From Desulfobulbaceae bacterium (GTDB taxonomy: Bacteria; Desulfobacterota; Desulfobulbia; Desulfobulbales; Desulfocapsaceae): a DNA stretch of 55,592 nt. The notes under the pieces are model-generated. The model was given only the letters and a program-made list of their open reading frames with translations, had not been told where the DNA came from and made no database searches. Made by a program: the position numbers and the translations under genes. The stretch covers positions 1 through 55,592 of the forward strand of contig QZLB01000236.1 in the NCBI GenBank assembly GCA_004796425.1, written 5' to 3'. The first letter of the stretch is position 1. Every line of letters begins with the position of its first letter. Positions 36,282-45,421 of this stretch are shown here, piece by piece.

Positions 36282-36490
36282 TGACTGAATTCATTGGGTT
36301 AGAAACTATTATGGTTTTCCCTGACGGGCTGAAATGAAAATGAAAACAAGAAGAACTAAAACAAAGAGGAGGGAGAAGAAAACGAAAGGAGGAGAATTTT
36401 GAGTTGCAGGGGATGTTGTTTACCACAGATGATGGTGGCAATCCCGTAAAAACGCATGTTCCACAATGCTTAAAATGAAGGAGAAAAACA
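36282..36490 (+). other. Purine-rich gap before dctP with a possible leader peptide
   Basis: 209 nt without a recognised gene. A strong AAGGAGGAG (36386-36394) precedes a TTG that opens a 16-codon frame (36399-36449) encoding a Cys-containing peptide. A tiny very basic frame (36334-36402) lies just before it. Neither is supported beyond the ribosome binding site. No clear promoter is seen. Confidence 0.3.
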
Positions 36491-37477
36491 ATGAACTATC
36501 TTAGAAAATTAGTACTATCAGCTGCGACTGTAGCACTTGCTGTTGGCCTTTCTGTTTCCGCTCAGGCAAAAGAATGGAAAGGATGGAATATCCACGTTGC
36601 TGGATATCCAAATACCGTAGCAATGGACAAATTTGCTGAGTTGCTCAAGGAAAAATCCGGCGGTAAAATGACCTTGAAAATGTACCACTCAGGTACTTTG
36701 GGAAGTCAGCCCGATGCAATTGAGCAGGTTCGTCTTGGTGGTCTTGAGATTGCAAATTTCAACATGGGCCCCATTGGACCAATTGTCCCTGAAGCAAATG
36801 TTGTTTCTCTGCCATTCATATTTAAGAATACCGACCATATGTGGCGTGTGCTTGATGGCAAAGCAGGAGAGATGATGGCTGCCGGTCTTGAGAAAAAAGG
36901 TCTGGTTCCTTTGGCCTGGTATGATGCTGGTGCTCGTTCTTTTTATAACTCCAAAAAACCGATTAATGCCCCTGCAGATGTTAAGGGAATGAAAGTAAGG
37001 GTCATGAGTAATGATCTGTACTCGGGTATGATTAAGGCACTGGACGGCAATCCATCCCCTATGGCTTTTTCAGAGGTATACCAGTCTCTAAAGACTGGTG
37101 TTGTTGATGGTGCGGAAAATAACTGGCCGTCTTATGAATCCACCGGGCACTTTGAAGTGGCAAAATATTATTCCAATTCCCAGCATCTTATTATTCCAGA
37201 GATCGTTTGTATTAACGCTGATGTATACAATAAGCTGAGTGCAGCCGATCAAAAGATTCTCAAAGAAGCTGCCGAGGAATCTGCTGTCCTCCAACGTAAA
37301 CTTTGGAAAGAGCGTGAAAAGGCGAGCGAGAAAAAGGTTATCGCTGGTGGTGTTGTTTTTAACGAAATTCCTGATAAGAGCGCATTCCAGGCTGCCATGA
37401 AGCCGGTGTATGACAAGTATCTGGCGGATAACCCAGACCTCAAACCTTTAGTTAAGTTGATCCAAGAGACAGAATAA
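36491..37477 (+). CDS. dctP: TRAP transporter solute-binding protein (DctP family)
   Basis: 328 residues. The signal peptide (residues 1-27, cleavage after SAQA) directs it to the periplasm. Mature-protein features: LAEKSGGKMTLKMYHSG-like region, the ligand-gripping Arg in MKVRVMSND, and VYQSLKTGVVDGAENNW, all DctP hallmarks. It delivers a sugar acid, here probably a uronate or aldonate, to the DctQM pair that follows. AAGGAG precedes the ATG. A strong hairpin between it and dctQ may keep its mRNA more abundant. Confidence 0.93.
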   Translation: MNYLRKLVLSAATVALAVGLSVSAQAKEWKGWNIHVAGYPNTVAMDKFAELLKEKSGGKMTLKMYHSGTLGSQPDAIEQVRLGGLEIANFNMGPIGPIVPEANVVSLPFIFKNTDHMWRVLDGKAGEMMAAGLEKKGLVPLAWYDAGARSFYNSKKPINAPADVKGMKVRVMSNDLYSGMIKALDGNPSPMAFSEVYQSLKTGVVDGAENNWPSYESTGHFEVAKYYSNSQHLIIPEIVCINADVYNKLSAADQKILKEAAEESAVLQRKLWKEREKASEKKVIAGGVVFNEIPDKSAFQAAMKPVYDKYLADNPDLKPLVKLIQETE

Positions 37478-37499
37478 TCTCGTCGTGATCTGATCGATG

Positions 37500-37535
37500 G
37501 CCCCGGTATTGTAGATGAATTAACAATATCGGGGC
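37500..37535 (+). promoter_or_regulatory. Intercistronic hairpin between dctP and dctQ
   Basis: GCCCCGGTATTGT (37500-37512) pairs with ACAATATCGGGGC (37523-37535), 13 bp with one G-U pair. No T-tract follows, so it probably stabilises the upstream dctP message or partly terminates rather than ending the operon. Confidence 0.6.
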
Positions 37536-37587
37536 TCAGCTAAAACATTAAGAGGGATGAACCTTAGGTATTCATTGTCTTGTACCC

Positions 37588-38106
37588 ATGACTGAAGCAA
37601 AATCAGAACACAAACGGTCAATTTTTGACAAGTTTCTTGATTGTATAAGTTACGTCAACTCGGTAATCACTGGCATTGCCCTGGTATTTCTAACCGTGAG
37701 TTTTGGCTGGCTTGTATTTGGGCGATATGTGCTCAACAATACCCCAACCTGGGTTGAACAGGTAGCATTGCTGCTGGTTGTTTATATCGCTTTTCTTGGC
37801 GCTTCAACAGGAGTTCACCGCAAAACTCATCTTGGTGTCTCTGTGTTTCGTGAATTGAGCCCTCGACCGGTTCAACGTTTATTTGAATTGATGACTTATC
37901 TCATCATGGCAGGGTTTTCACTGGTAATGGCATATTATGGTTACAAGTTAACCCTGTTTAAATGGGATGCCTTGATCCCGCTGATTAATGTAACTGAGGG
38001 GTTACGCTCTCTGCCAATCATGCTGAGCGGGATTTTCATTTTTCTATTTTCAATTGGGCATCTCATTCACTTTTTCACCGATGCAAATCAAAATGATCAA
38101 GACTAA
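37588..38106 (+). CDS. dctQ: TRAP transporter small permease subunit
   Basis: 172-residue membrane protein with four predicted helices. The family pattern is visible in FGRYVLNNTPTWVEQVALLLVVYIAFLGAS, followed by the conserved HRKTHLGVS. It forms the inner-membrane complex with DctM. Start ATG 37588 has only a weak SD. The stop lies 18 nt before dctM. Confidence 0.92.
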   Translation: MTEAKSEHKRSIFDKFLDCISYVNSVITGIALVFLTVSFGWLVFGRYVLNNTPTWVEQVALLLVVYIAFLGASTGVHRKTHLGVSVFRELSPRPVQRLFELMTYLIMAGFSLVMAYYGYKLTLFKWDALIPLINVTEGLRSLPIMLSGIFIFLFSIGHLIHFFTDANQNDQD

Positions 38107-38124
38107 AGGGGAGTTTGACGCGTA

Positions 38125-39405
38125 ATGGGTTTGTTGATTTTATTAGGAATTTTCGCGATTTGTGTCGTAATTGGTATGCCGGTTGCGTTTGCGCTGGGTG
38201 TGGCGGCAATCTCAGCTTTCTTCTACGAGGGATTGCCGTTGATGGTTGCGTTTCAAAGAATTATCTCTGGTATCTCCATTTATGCCCTCCTGGCGATCCC
38301 ATTTTTTATTTTCGCAGGAGAGCTGATGTTCCACGGTGGGATCGCTGTAAGACTGGTTCGTTTTGCCTCTTCAGCTGTCGGCGCCATGAGGGGGGGGCTT
38401 GGTGTAGTGAATGTCTTTTCATCAATGCTTTTTGGAGGAATCTCAGGATCCGCAATTGCTGACATTTCAGCATTGGGATCAATTCTCATCCCGGTCATGA
38501 AGGAAAAGGGGTATGACGATGATTATGCGGTAAATGTGACCGTTACCTCTTCACTTGCTGGAATCATCATTCCACCGAGTCACAATATGATCCTTTATGC
38601 GGTCGCGGCAGGAGGTGGAATTTCGATATCAAAACTCTTTTTAGCCGGATTTTTCCCTGGAGTTTTGATGTGTGTTTGCCTGGCAGCTGTGGCATATCTT
38701 GTTGCGGTTAAGCGTGGGTACTCATCTGAAGTTTTTCCCGGTTTTACCACCCTTTTTTACCACTTCCTGCTGGCCCTGCCTGGATTGATGACAGCGGTTA
38801 TAATTGTCGGTGGGGTGCTGAGTGGTATTTTCACCGTCACCGAATCTGGTGCGTTTGGAACGCTCTACGCTTTTGTCGTTACGGTGTTCGTTTATCGAGC
38901 GCTTACCTGGGAAAATTTCAAAATTGCCGTCGTCAATTCAGTGCGAACAACGGCGATGGTTATGATTCTTATCGCTTGCGCCGGAGCATTTGCCTATATG
39001 CTCACCTTTTTTCAGGTGCCAACGAAAATGGCTTCTTTTTTGATGGGGATTTCTGAAAATCCGATCGCAATTATCCTGATGATCAACCTGATGTTGTTGC
39101 TCCTGGGCATGATTATGGATATGGCTGCTCTGATTTTGATTTGTACCCCGATATTTCTCCCCATCGCGCTCTCAATTGGTATCGATGTTTACCAGTTTGG
39201 GATGATACTGCTGATCAATCTTGGTCTTGGTCTGTGCACGCCACCTGTTGGTTCTTGTCTCTTTGTTGGCTGTGCAGTTGGCGGGGTAAAAATAGAGGAT
39301 GCGGTTAAAACCATTTGGCCATTTTATCTTGCGATCCTCATTGCTTTGATGCTGGTCTGTTTCATACCTCAAATTTCACTGGTGCTGCCCAACTTGCTGG
39401 GCTAG
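38125..39405 (+). CDS. dctM: TRAP transporter large permease subunit
   Basis: 426 residues, about 12 hydrophobic segments. Landmarks of DctM: GMPVAFALGV, LAIPFFIFAGELM, GISGSAIADISALGSILIPVMK, IPPSHNMILYA and the late LGLCTPPVGSCLFVGC. It is the ion-coupled (Na+) translocation subunit. AAGGGGAG lies 11 nt before the ATG. A different-frame open stretch over the same DNA is a shadow. Confidence 0.94.
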   Translation: MGLLILLGIFAICVVIGMPVAFALGVAAISAFFYEGLPLMVAFQRIISGISIYALLAIPFFIFAGELMFHGGIAVRLVRFASSAVGAMRGGLGVVNVFSSMLFGGISGSAIADISALGSILIPVMKEKGYDDDYAVNVTVTSSLAGIIIPPSHNMILYAVAAGGGISISKLFLAGFFPGVLMCVCLAAVAYLVAVKRGYSSEVFPGFTTLFYHFLLALPGLMTAVIIVGGVLSGIFTVTESGAFGTLYAFVVTVFVYRALTWENFKIAVVNSVRTTAMVMILIACAGAFAYMLTFFQVPTKMASFLMGISENPIAIILMINLMLLLLGMIMDMAALILICTPIFLPIALSIGIDVYQFGMILLINLGLGLCTPPVGSCLFVGCAVGGVKIEDAVKTIWPFYLAILIALMLVCFIPQISLVLPNLLG

Positions 39406-39439
39406 TTTTCCTGGGTACATTCGGTAGGGAGGAGAGATC

Positions 39440-40693
39440 ATGGTTCTAGGGGCAGGAAATCTCACTAGTGGCTTATCTGAAACTGATATCAGGTCTGTTA
39501 TGGAATCAGGCCTGGTGCCGGAGCTTTATGAAAACAAAAAGGTATTGGTACTCACGCCTGATACTACAAGAACCTGCCCACTTCCTCTGATGATCTCGAT
39601 TCTGCAAGAGTTGATTGGTGATGGTGCCGAGCGGCTGGATTTTATGGTTGCCCTGGGCACGCATCAACCGCTCAGTGAAGAACGGATTCTTGAATTGTAT
39701 GGTATAACTGAGGAGCAGCGAGAGCAACTTTACGCCGACACTATATTTCACAATCATCGGTGGGACCTGGAGTCAACTTTTAAACGCATTGGTTATTTGA
39801 GCGAAAAAGATACGACTGAAGTATCGGGTGGTCGCTTAAAGGAAAAAGTACCGGTTGATATTAACAAAGCGATATTCGATTATGATCAACTTCTGATACT
39901 CGGCCCTGTTTTTCCCCACGAAGTTGTCGGATACTCCGGGGGGGCAAAATATCTGTTTCCCGGGATTTCCGGCGGGGAGTTTCTCCATTTTTTCCATTGG
40001 CTCGGTGCAGTTGTAACCTGTCCGGGGACCATTGGTATCAAACATACTCCCGTTCGAGAAGTGATCAACAAAGCCATGAAGCTGGTCGATGTTCCTGTTT
40101 TTTGCATGTCCATGGTCGTAAAATCAAAATCGGAGCTTTTCGGGTTTTATCTCGGTGATTATATAGAATCATGGGAGGCAGCAGCCGATCTGTCTGAAAA
40201 AATTCATGTAATATACAAAGATAAGCAATTTCAGACTGTTCTTGGTGTCTGCCCTGAGATGTATTATGAATTATGGACGGGTGGCAAGGTCATGTATAAG
40301 CTTGAACAGGTTGTGGCCCCTGGAGGAAAACTGATCATCTATGCGCCTCATATCACCGAAGTTTCCCGGACCTGGGGAAATTATATGGATAAAATCGGCT
40401 ATCACATCGTCGATTATTTTCTCACACAACCCGATAAGTTTACTGATATACCCCGAGGCGTTCTAGCTCACTCTACCCATGTTCGAGGGATCGGTGAAAT
40501 GAAGGATGGTAGAGAGAAGCCACGTATTGAGGTGGTTCTCGCCTCTTCGCTCAGCGAAGAAGAGTGTCAGAAGATCAATCTCGGGTATATGGATTACCGC
40601 TCGATCAATCTTGATGACTACAAAAACAGGGAAGATGAAGGGGTACTCTTCGTCGACCATGCAGGGGAAACGCTGCATTTGGTGAAACTATAA
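39440..40693 (+). CDS. LarA-family nickel-dependent 2-hydroxyacid racemase/epimerase homologue
   Basis: 417 residues, the LarA length. The residues known to matter in lactate racemase are present with correct spacing: H75 in ALGTHQPLS, then H160, K170 and H186 (10 and 16 residues apart, as H174, K184, H200 in Lactobacillus LarA), within GPVFPHEVVGYSGGAK. K170 would hold the nickel-pincer nucleotide. No cofactor genes (larB, larC, larE) are in the window. The LarA superfamily includes a D-gluconate 2-epimerase. Flanked by TRAP and uxaC genes, with gntK and gnd downstream and uxuA nearby, gluconate/mannonate epimerisation is the favoured guess. Lactate or another aldonate cannot be excluded. 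Confidence 0.8.
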   Translation: MVLGAGNLTSGLSETDIRSVMESGLVPELYENKKVLVLTPDTTRTCPLPLMISILQELIGDGAERLDFMVALGTHQPLSEERILELYGITEEQREQLYADTIFHNHRWDLESTFKRIGYLSEKDTTEVSGGRLKEKVPVDINKAIFDYDQLLILGPVFPHEVVGYSGGAKYLFPGISGGEFLHFFHWLGAVVTCPGTIGIKHTPVREVINKAMKLVDVPVFCMSMVVKSKSELFGFYLGDYIESWEAAADLSEKIHVIYKDKQFQTVLGVCPEMYYELWTGGKVMYKLEQVVAPGGKLIIYAPHITEVSRTWGNYMDKIGYHIVDYFLTQPDKFTDIPRGVLAHSTHVRGIGEMKDGREKPRIEVVLASSLSEEECQKINLGYMDYRSINLDDYKNREDEGVLFVDHAGETLHLVKL

Positions 40694-40714
40694 TTTTACA
40701 GTCGGGGCGCAGGA

Positions 40715-42130
40715 ATGAAATCATTTCTCTCAGACGATTTCCTCTTACAAACGGATACAGCGCGGCTACTCTATCATGATTATGCCAAAGATCAGCCAAT
40801 ATTTGATTACCATTGTCATCTGCCTGTTGAGCAAATCAGTGGAGATATAAATTTTGCCAATTTAACCAGGATCTGGCTCTTTGGTGATCACTATAAGTGG
40901 AGGGCAATGCGGGCAGCCGGCATTGAAGAGGAACGCATAACCGGGGCGGCATCAGACAAGGATAAGTTTCTCGCCTGGGCCCATACGGTTCCAAAGACAC
41001 TGAGAAATCCACTTTACCACTGGACGCACCTGGAGTTGAAGAACCCGTTTGGCATTGAGGGTATGGTATTAAATCCGGAGACGGCTGAGTCAATCTATAA
41101 TCGATGCAACGAAATGCTTGGTACACCGTCATTTAGCACCTGTGGCTTACTCAAACAGATGAACGTAAAAGTAGTATGCACCACCGATGACCCAATCGAT
41201 ACCCTTGAGCATCATCAACGCATCGCCAATGGAACATTCTGCCAACCACTCGTCTTGCCGACGTTTCGACCGGACAAGGCAATGGCAATAGACAACCCTG
41301 CTGAATATAACGACTACCTTGAACGATTAGAAGAGTCCTCAGATACTTCAATCTCCTCATATGAGGATCTCATTTCAGCAATCAAAGTTCGCCATGACTA
41401 TTTCCACGCAAATGGCTGCAGGCTTTCAGATCATGGCCTCGATCACCCATACTTCAAGGAATTTACCAATGGTGAGGTTGAAGTGATCTTCTCAAAAGTT
41501 CGAAGCGGTGAGATTATTTCAGAAGAAGGGAGAGCCAAATTCAAGACTTCAATAATGCTGGATTTTGCGCGAATGGATGCTGAAAAAAATTGGACCCAGC
41601 AGTTTCATTTTGGAGCCTTGCGCAACACAAATGAAGCTGCTTTGAAAAAGCTTGGTCCCGATACCGGGTACGATTCTATTGGAGATTTTGAAATCGGTCG
41701 CCCACTGGCTCATTTTCTGAACGTTCTTTCAGCAGAGAACAAACTCGCCAAAACAATCGTCTATAATCTTAATCCACGGGATAATGAGCTCTTGGCCACC
41801 ATGATGGGTAACTTTCAGGATGGATCGATTGCCGGTAAAATGCAGTTTGGTTCCGGTTGGTGGTTTAACGACCAAAAGGACGGGATGGAGCGGCAGATTA
41901 ATGCACTCTCAAATATGGGTTTGCTCAGTTGCTTTGTTGGTATGCTTACGGATTCCCGAAGTTTTCTCTCTTATCCACGGCATGAATATTTTCGTCGTAT
42001 TCTCTGCAACCTCTTCGGCAATGACGTTGAAAATGGTGAGTTACCAAACGACCTTGAACTCATTGGCAGGATGGTAACAGATATCTCCTACACCAATGCC
42101 AAAAACTACTTCGGTATTGCAGTTGATTAG
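40715..42130 (+). CDS. uxaC: Glucuronate/galacturonate isomerase
   Basis: Isomerises D-glucuronate to D-fructuronate and D-galacturonate to D-tagaturonate. 471 residues (E. coli 470). Amidohydrolase-like fold with the N-terminal HxH in FDYHCHLPVEQI, VVCTTDDPIDTLEHH, QFHFGALRNTN, and the closing FVGMLTDSRSFLSYPRHEYFRR ... NAKNYFGI. Entry step for both hexuronates. It starts 22 nt after the LarA-like gene and ends 12 nt before gntK. Confidence 0.96.
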   Translation: MKSFLSDDFLLQTDTARLLYHDYAKDQPIFDYHCHLPVEQISGDINFANLTRIWLFGDHYKWRAMRAAGIEEERITGAASDKDKFLAWAHTVPKTLRNPLYHWTHLELKNPFGIEGMVLNPETAESIYNRCNEMLGTPSFSTCGLLKQMNVKVVCTTDDPIDTLEHHQRIANGTFCQPLVLPTFRPDKAMAIDNPAEYNDYLERLEESSDTSISSYEDLISAIKVRHDYFHANGCRLSDHGLDHPYFKEFTNGEVEVIFSKVRSGEIISEEGRAKFKTSIMLDFARMDAEKNWTQQFHFGALRNTNEAALKKLGPDTGYDSIGDFEIGRPLAHFLNVLSAENKLAKTIVYNLNPRDNELLATMMGNFQDGSIAGKMQFGSGWWFNDQKDGMERQINALSNMGLLSCFVGMLTDSRSFLSYPRHEYFRRILCNLFGNDVENGELPNDLELIGRMVTDISYTNAKNYFGIAVD

Positions 42131-42142
42131 GGTAGCTGAATT

Positions 42143-42631
42143 ATGGTGATTGTTTTAATGGGGCCAATGGGCTGTGGCAAGACGACAATCGGATCGGAAC
42201 TGGCCCGGATTACAGGATGGAGTTTTTACGATGCCGATGATTACCATCCTGAGATTAACAGAAAGAAGATGGCAGAGGGAATTCCTCTGGATGATAATGA
42301 TAGATATCCATGGCTTGCGGAGTTGAGAGTGATCATCGATGATCATCAAGAACGTCACGAAAATATGATTCTGGCCTGCTCCGCCTTAAAACAAGTTTAC
42401 AGAAACCAACTCGGAATTGATCAGGTCTCGATCTTTTTGGTGTACCTCAGAGGTTCCTTTGAATTACTCAAGCAGCGTGTACAATCACGATCTCACGATT
42501 TCATGGCAAAAGATCTATTGAAAAGCCAGTTGGAAACATTGGAAGAGCCTGAAACCGGTTTAGTCGTTGAAATTTCAGCACCCCCCCAGCAAATTTGCGA
42601 GACGATAATAAATACATTCAAAGACAGGTAG
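42143..42631 (+). CDS. gntK: Gluconokinase
   Basis: 162-residue P-loop kinase that makes 6-phosphogluconate. Walker A GPMGCGKTTIG at the N-terminus, the GntK signature FYDADDYHPEINRKKMAEGIPLDD, the RYPWL segment and LACSALKQVYR are all present. With gnd immediately downstream it forms an oxidative pentose-phosphate branch. Its substrate gluconate would come from outside or from mannonate through the proposed LarA-type epimerase. Confidence 0.94.
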   Translation: MVIVLMGPMGCGKTTIGSELARITGWSFYDADDYHPEINRKKMAEGIPLDDNDRYPWLAELRVIIDDHQERHENMILACSALKQVYRNQLGIDQVSIFLVYLRGSFELLKQRVQSRSHDFMAKDLLKSQLETLEEPETGLVVEISAPPQQICETIINTFKDR

Positions 42632-42668
42632 GAACTTCTATCCAGCGCAGTTAACGAGGGAAAGAGTC

Positions 42669-44123
42669 ATGGGAAAGAATTCTGATATTGGTATCGCCGG
42701 TCTGGCGGTCATGGGTGAAAACCTTGTGCTGAATTTGGAGGGCAAAGGGTTCAGTGTTTCGGTTTACAATCGGACCGGTTCGGTTATCGATAATTTTATC
42801 GCAGGTCGGGCAAAAGGTAAGAATATCAGCGGCTATCACGCAATTGAAGAATTTGTCGGATCATTGCAAAGACCTCGCAAGGTAATGATGATGCTCAAGG
42901 CAGGAAGCGTGGTCGATGACTTTATCGATAAAGTATTACCGTTCATGGAGACGGGAGATATTCTCATTGATGGTGGAAACTCTCATTTCCATGACACAGA
43001 GCGGCGTGTTTCTGAGCTTGAGAAACAGGGGATTTTGTATATAGGAACAGGGGTCTCAGGTGGTGAAGCGGGAGCACTTCATGGTCCATCTATTATGCCA
43101 GGAGGATCAAGAGCGGCCTGGCCTGAGCTTGAGCCGCTCTTCGTGCCTATTTCAGCAAAGGTTGCAGATGGCACACACTGCTGCTCCTGGATGGGAAGGG
43201 GTGGAGCGGGTCATTTTGTAAAAATGGTCCATAATGGTATCGAGTATGGTGATATGCAGCTTATCTGTGAGTCTTATCACATCATGAAAGATGTTCTCAA
43301 TATGACTGCAGGCGAGATGCATACCCTCTTTGGCCGCTGGAATACGGGGCAGTTGAGTAGTTACCTGATTGAAATAACCTCAGATATTTTATCTTACACC
43401 GACGAGCGTGGAGAGCCGCTTATCGATGTCATTCTTGATGCGGCGGGACAAAAGGGAACAGGGAAGTGGACCGTCATAGGCGCCTTGGATGGTGGTGTTC
43501 CGCTGTCACTGATCAGCGAGTCTGTTTTTGCCAGGTGTTTGTCGGCTCAAAAAGAGGCTCGATTAAAAGCGGCTGAAAAGCTTACAGGGCCAACCGAGCC
43601 ATTTACTGGTGATAAACAGCAGTTGATTGCGGATCTGGAAAATGCCCTCTACCTGGCAAAAGTTATTTCCTACACCCAGGGCTTTAATTTAATGAAGCAG
43701 GCCTCAGCTGAATATGGCTGGGATCTTGATTTTGGTGAGATCGCAAGAATATGGCGTGGTGGATGTATTATCCGTTCGGTTTTCCTCGACCGAATATCGG
43801 AAGCGTACCAGGCTGATCCAGAGCTGGAAAATCTGCTCCTTGCCCCTTACTTCAAAGATCATGTTGCCCACTATCAGCAAAGTTTGAGATCGGTGATAAC
43901 AGCTGCCATAGCCCATGGAATCCCCGTACCCTGCCATAGCAGTGCGCTCAACTATTATGATGGATACCGATCACAGCGGTTACCAGCCAATTTGCTGCAG
44001 GCTCAGCGGGACTATTTTGGTGCTCACACGTATGAGCGGGTAGATCGATCTCGAGGAGAGTTCTTTCATACAAATTGGACCGGTGAGGGTGGAGAAACAA
44101 CCTCAACCGCGTATACACGATAA
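42669..44123 (+). CDS. gnd: 6-phosphogluconate dehydrogenase (decarboxylating)
   Basis: Oxidises 6-phosphogluconate to ribulose-5-phosphate and CO2. 484 residues, the long homodimeric form. Nucleotide-binding GLAVMGENLVLNLEGKGF, with VYNRT after β2 pointing to NADP+; IDGGNSHFHDTERR; GVSGGEAGALHGPSIMPGG; catalytic Lys/Asn in GAGHFVKMVHNGIEYGDMQ; and C-terminal RVDRSRGEFFHTNW. AGGGAAAGAG precedes the ATG. Its partner gntK is 37 nt upstream. Confidence 0.96.
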   Translation: MGKNSDIGIAGLAVMGENLVLNLEGKGFSVSVYNRTGSVIDNFIAGRAKGKNISGYHAIEEFVGSLQRPRKVMMMLKAGSVVDDFIDKVLPFMETGDILIDGGNSHFHDTERRVSELEKQGILYIGTGVSGGEAGALHGPSIMPGGSRAAWPELEPLFVPISAKVADGTHCCSWMGRGGAGHFVKMVHNGIEYGDMQLICESYHIMKDVLNMTAGEMHTLFGRWNTGQLSSYLIEITSDILSYTDERGEPLIDVILDAAGQKGTGKWTVIGALDGGVPLSLISESVFARCLSAQKEARLKAAEKLTGPTEPFTGDKQQLIADLENALYLAKVISYTQGFNLMKQASAEYGWDLDFGEIARIWRGGCIIRSVFLDRISEAYQADPELENLLLAPYFKDHVAHYQQSLRSVITAAIAHGIPVPCHSSALNYYDGYRSQRLPANLLQAQRDYFGAHTYERVDRSRGEFFHTNWTGEGGETTSTAYTR

Positions 44124-44143
44124 GATAATTTCAGGAAGCGAAG

Positions 44144-45391
44144 ATGGAAATTCAAAAATACTCGATTGGCACCGGAGATCGTTTTGGTCTTCAGGGAAAG
44201 GCACAACTTGAGGCGATAAAGAAGGCTGCCCAGCATGGTGTAGATTTAACGATTGTCTGGAACAAATCCCATCGGGAGCATACTATTGTTGGTACAGGTC
44301 AGCAGGAGGTTCGTGAGGAGGCAGATAGCGCTGTCAAGGAACTGAACTGGTCGCGCCAATACCTTGTTGATGCCGATCATATCGGTATGGACAATGTGGA
44401 ATCTTTCCTGAAGAGCAGCGATTTTTTCACCATAGATGTTGCCGATTTCATCGGAAAACGAGCGGATGATCAGAGTCTGGAGCGCTTTATTGATCACTAT
44501 TCCTCATATATTGGTGAATTGTCGATTCAGGGTATGGAGCAGCCAACCATTGTTGATGCTGAGTTGTTGTCAGCGATCGCTGAGAAATATCTTCTTGCTA
44601 CCATTGAGGCGGGCAAAATTTATCATCACATAGCCCAGCAAAAAGGTGATGGAGCATTTGTCACCGAAGTATCGATGGATGAAACAATCGAACCCCAGAC
44701 GCCGGTGGAGTTGTTCTTTATTCTTGCAGCACTTGCAGATGCTAAAATTCCGGTTCAAACGATTGCTCCGAAATTCTCGGGCCGTTTTAACAAAGGTGTT
44801 GATTATATAGGAAATGTTGAGCAGTTCAGTCAGGAATTTGAGGAGGACTTATTGGTAATCAACCATGCAGTCAATCTGTTTAATCTTCCTCAAAATTTAA
44901 AGCTCAGTGTGCACTCTGGCAGTGATAAATTCTCCATCTACCCGCACATAAACCGTCTTATTCAGAAATATGGTGCCGGAATCCATATTAAGACCGCTGG
45001 GACGACCTGGCTGGAGGAGTTAATCGGGTTGGCAGAGGCGGGTGGAGATGGACTTGATTTGGCAAAACGCATCTATCAAGCCGCATATGAGCGCTATGAT
45101 GAACTCTGCTCGCCATATCAGTCTGTTATTGATATAGACAGGCAGGCGCTTCCTGAACCTTCAGAGGTCCAGGGGTGGACAAGTCAACAGTATGTGTCGG
45201 CATTGCGGCACGATTTATCCTGCCCTGACTATGATGTTAATCTTCGCCAGCTTCTGCATGTAGGTTATAAAGTGGCAGCAGAAATGGGGGATGAGTACCT
45301 CAATGCTTTAAAGAAGCATGAGCGCATCGTTGCCAGGAATGTTTCAGAAAATCTGTTTAAAAGACATATAAATCCGCTTTTTTTGTCATAA
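44144..45391 (+). CDS. uxaE: Tagaturonate epimerase (UxaE family)
   Basis: 415 residues. GTGDRFGLQGKAQLEAI at the N-terminus and KFSGRFNKGVDYIGNVEQF in the middle match the UxaE family, known from Thermotoga as the enzyme that interconverts D-tagaturonate and D-fructuronate. This step lets galacturonate use the mannonate branch, and the window indeed has no altronate oxidoreductase or altronate dehydratase gene. Several His/Asp/Glu clusters (DADHIGMDN, LSVHSGSDKFSIYPH) are probable metal ligands. Assigned on motif memory and context. Confidence 0.78.
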   Translation: MEIQKYSIGTGDRFGLQGKAQLEAIKKAAQHGVDLTIVWNKSHREHTIVGTGQQEVREEADSAVKELNWSRQYLVDADHIGMDNVESFLKSSDFFTIDVADFIGKRADDQSLERFIDHYSSYIGELSIQGMEQPTIVDAELLSAIAEKYLLATIEAGKIYHHIAQQKGDGAFVTEVSMDETIEPQTPVELFFILAALADAKIPVQTIAPKFSGRFNKGVDYIGNVEQFSQEFEEDLLVINHAVNLFNLPQNLKLSVHSGSDKFSIYPHINRLIQKYGAGIHIKTAGTTWLEELIGLAEAGGDGLDLAKRIYQAAYERYDELCSPYQSVIDIDRQALPEPSEVQGWTSQQYVSALRHDLSCPDYDVNLRQLLHVGYKVAAEMGDEYLNALKKHERIVARNVSENLFKRHINPLFLS

Positions 45392-45421
45392 TAACAATTT
45401 TTTATATTGGAGGTTCATGTC

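Noticed and set aside
38115-38462. 115-codon frame overlapping dctM
   Set aside because: Cysteine- and arginine-rich translation in a different frame of an unmistakable membrane protein gene.
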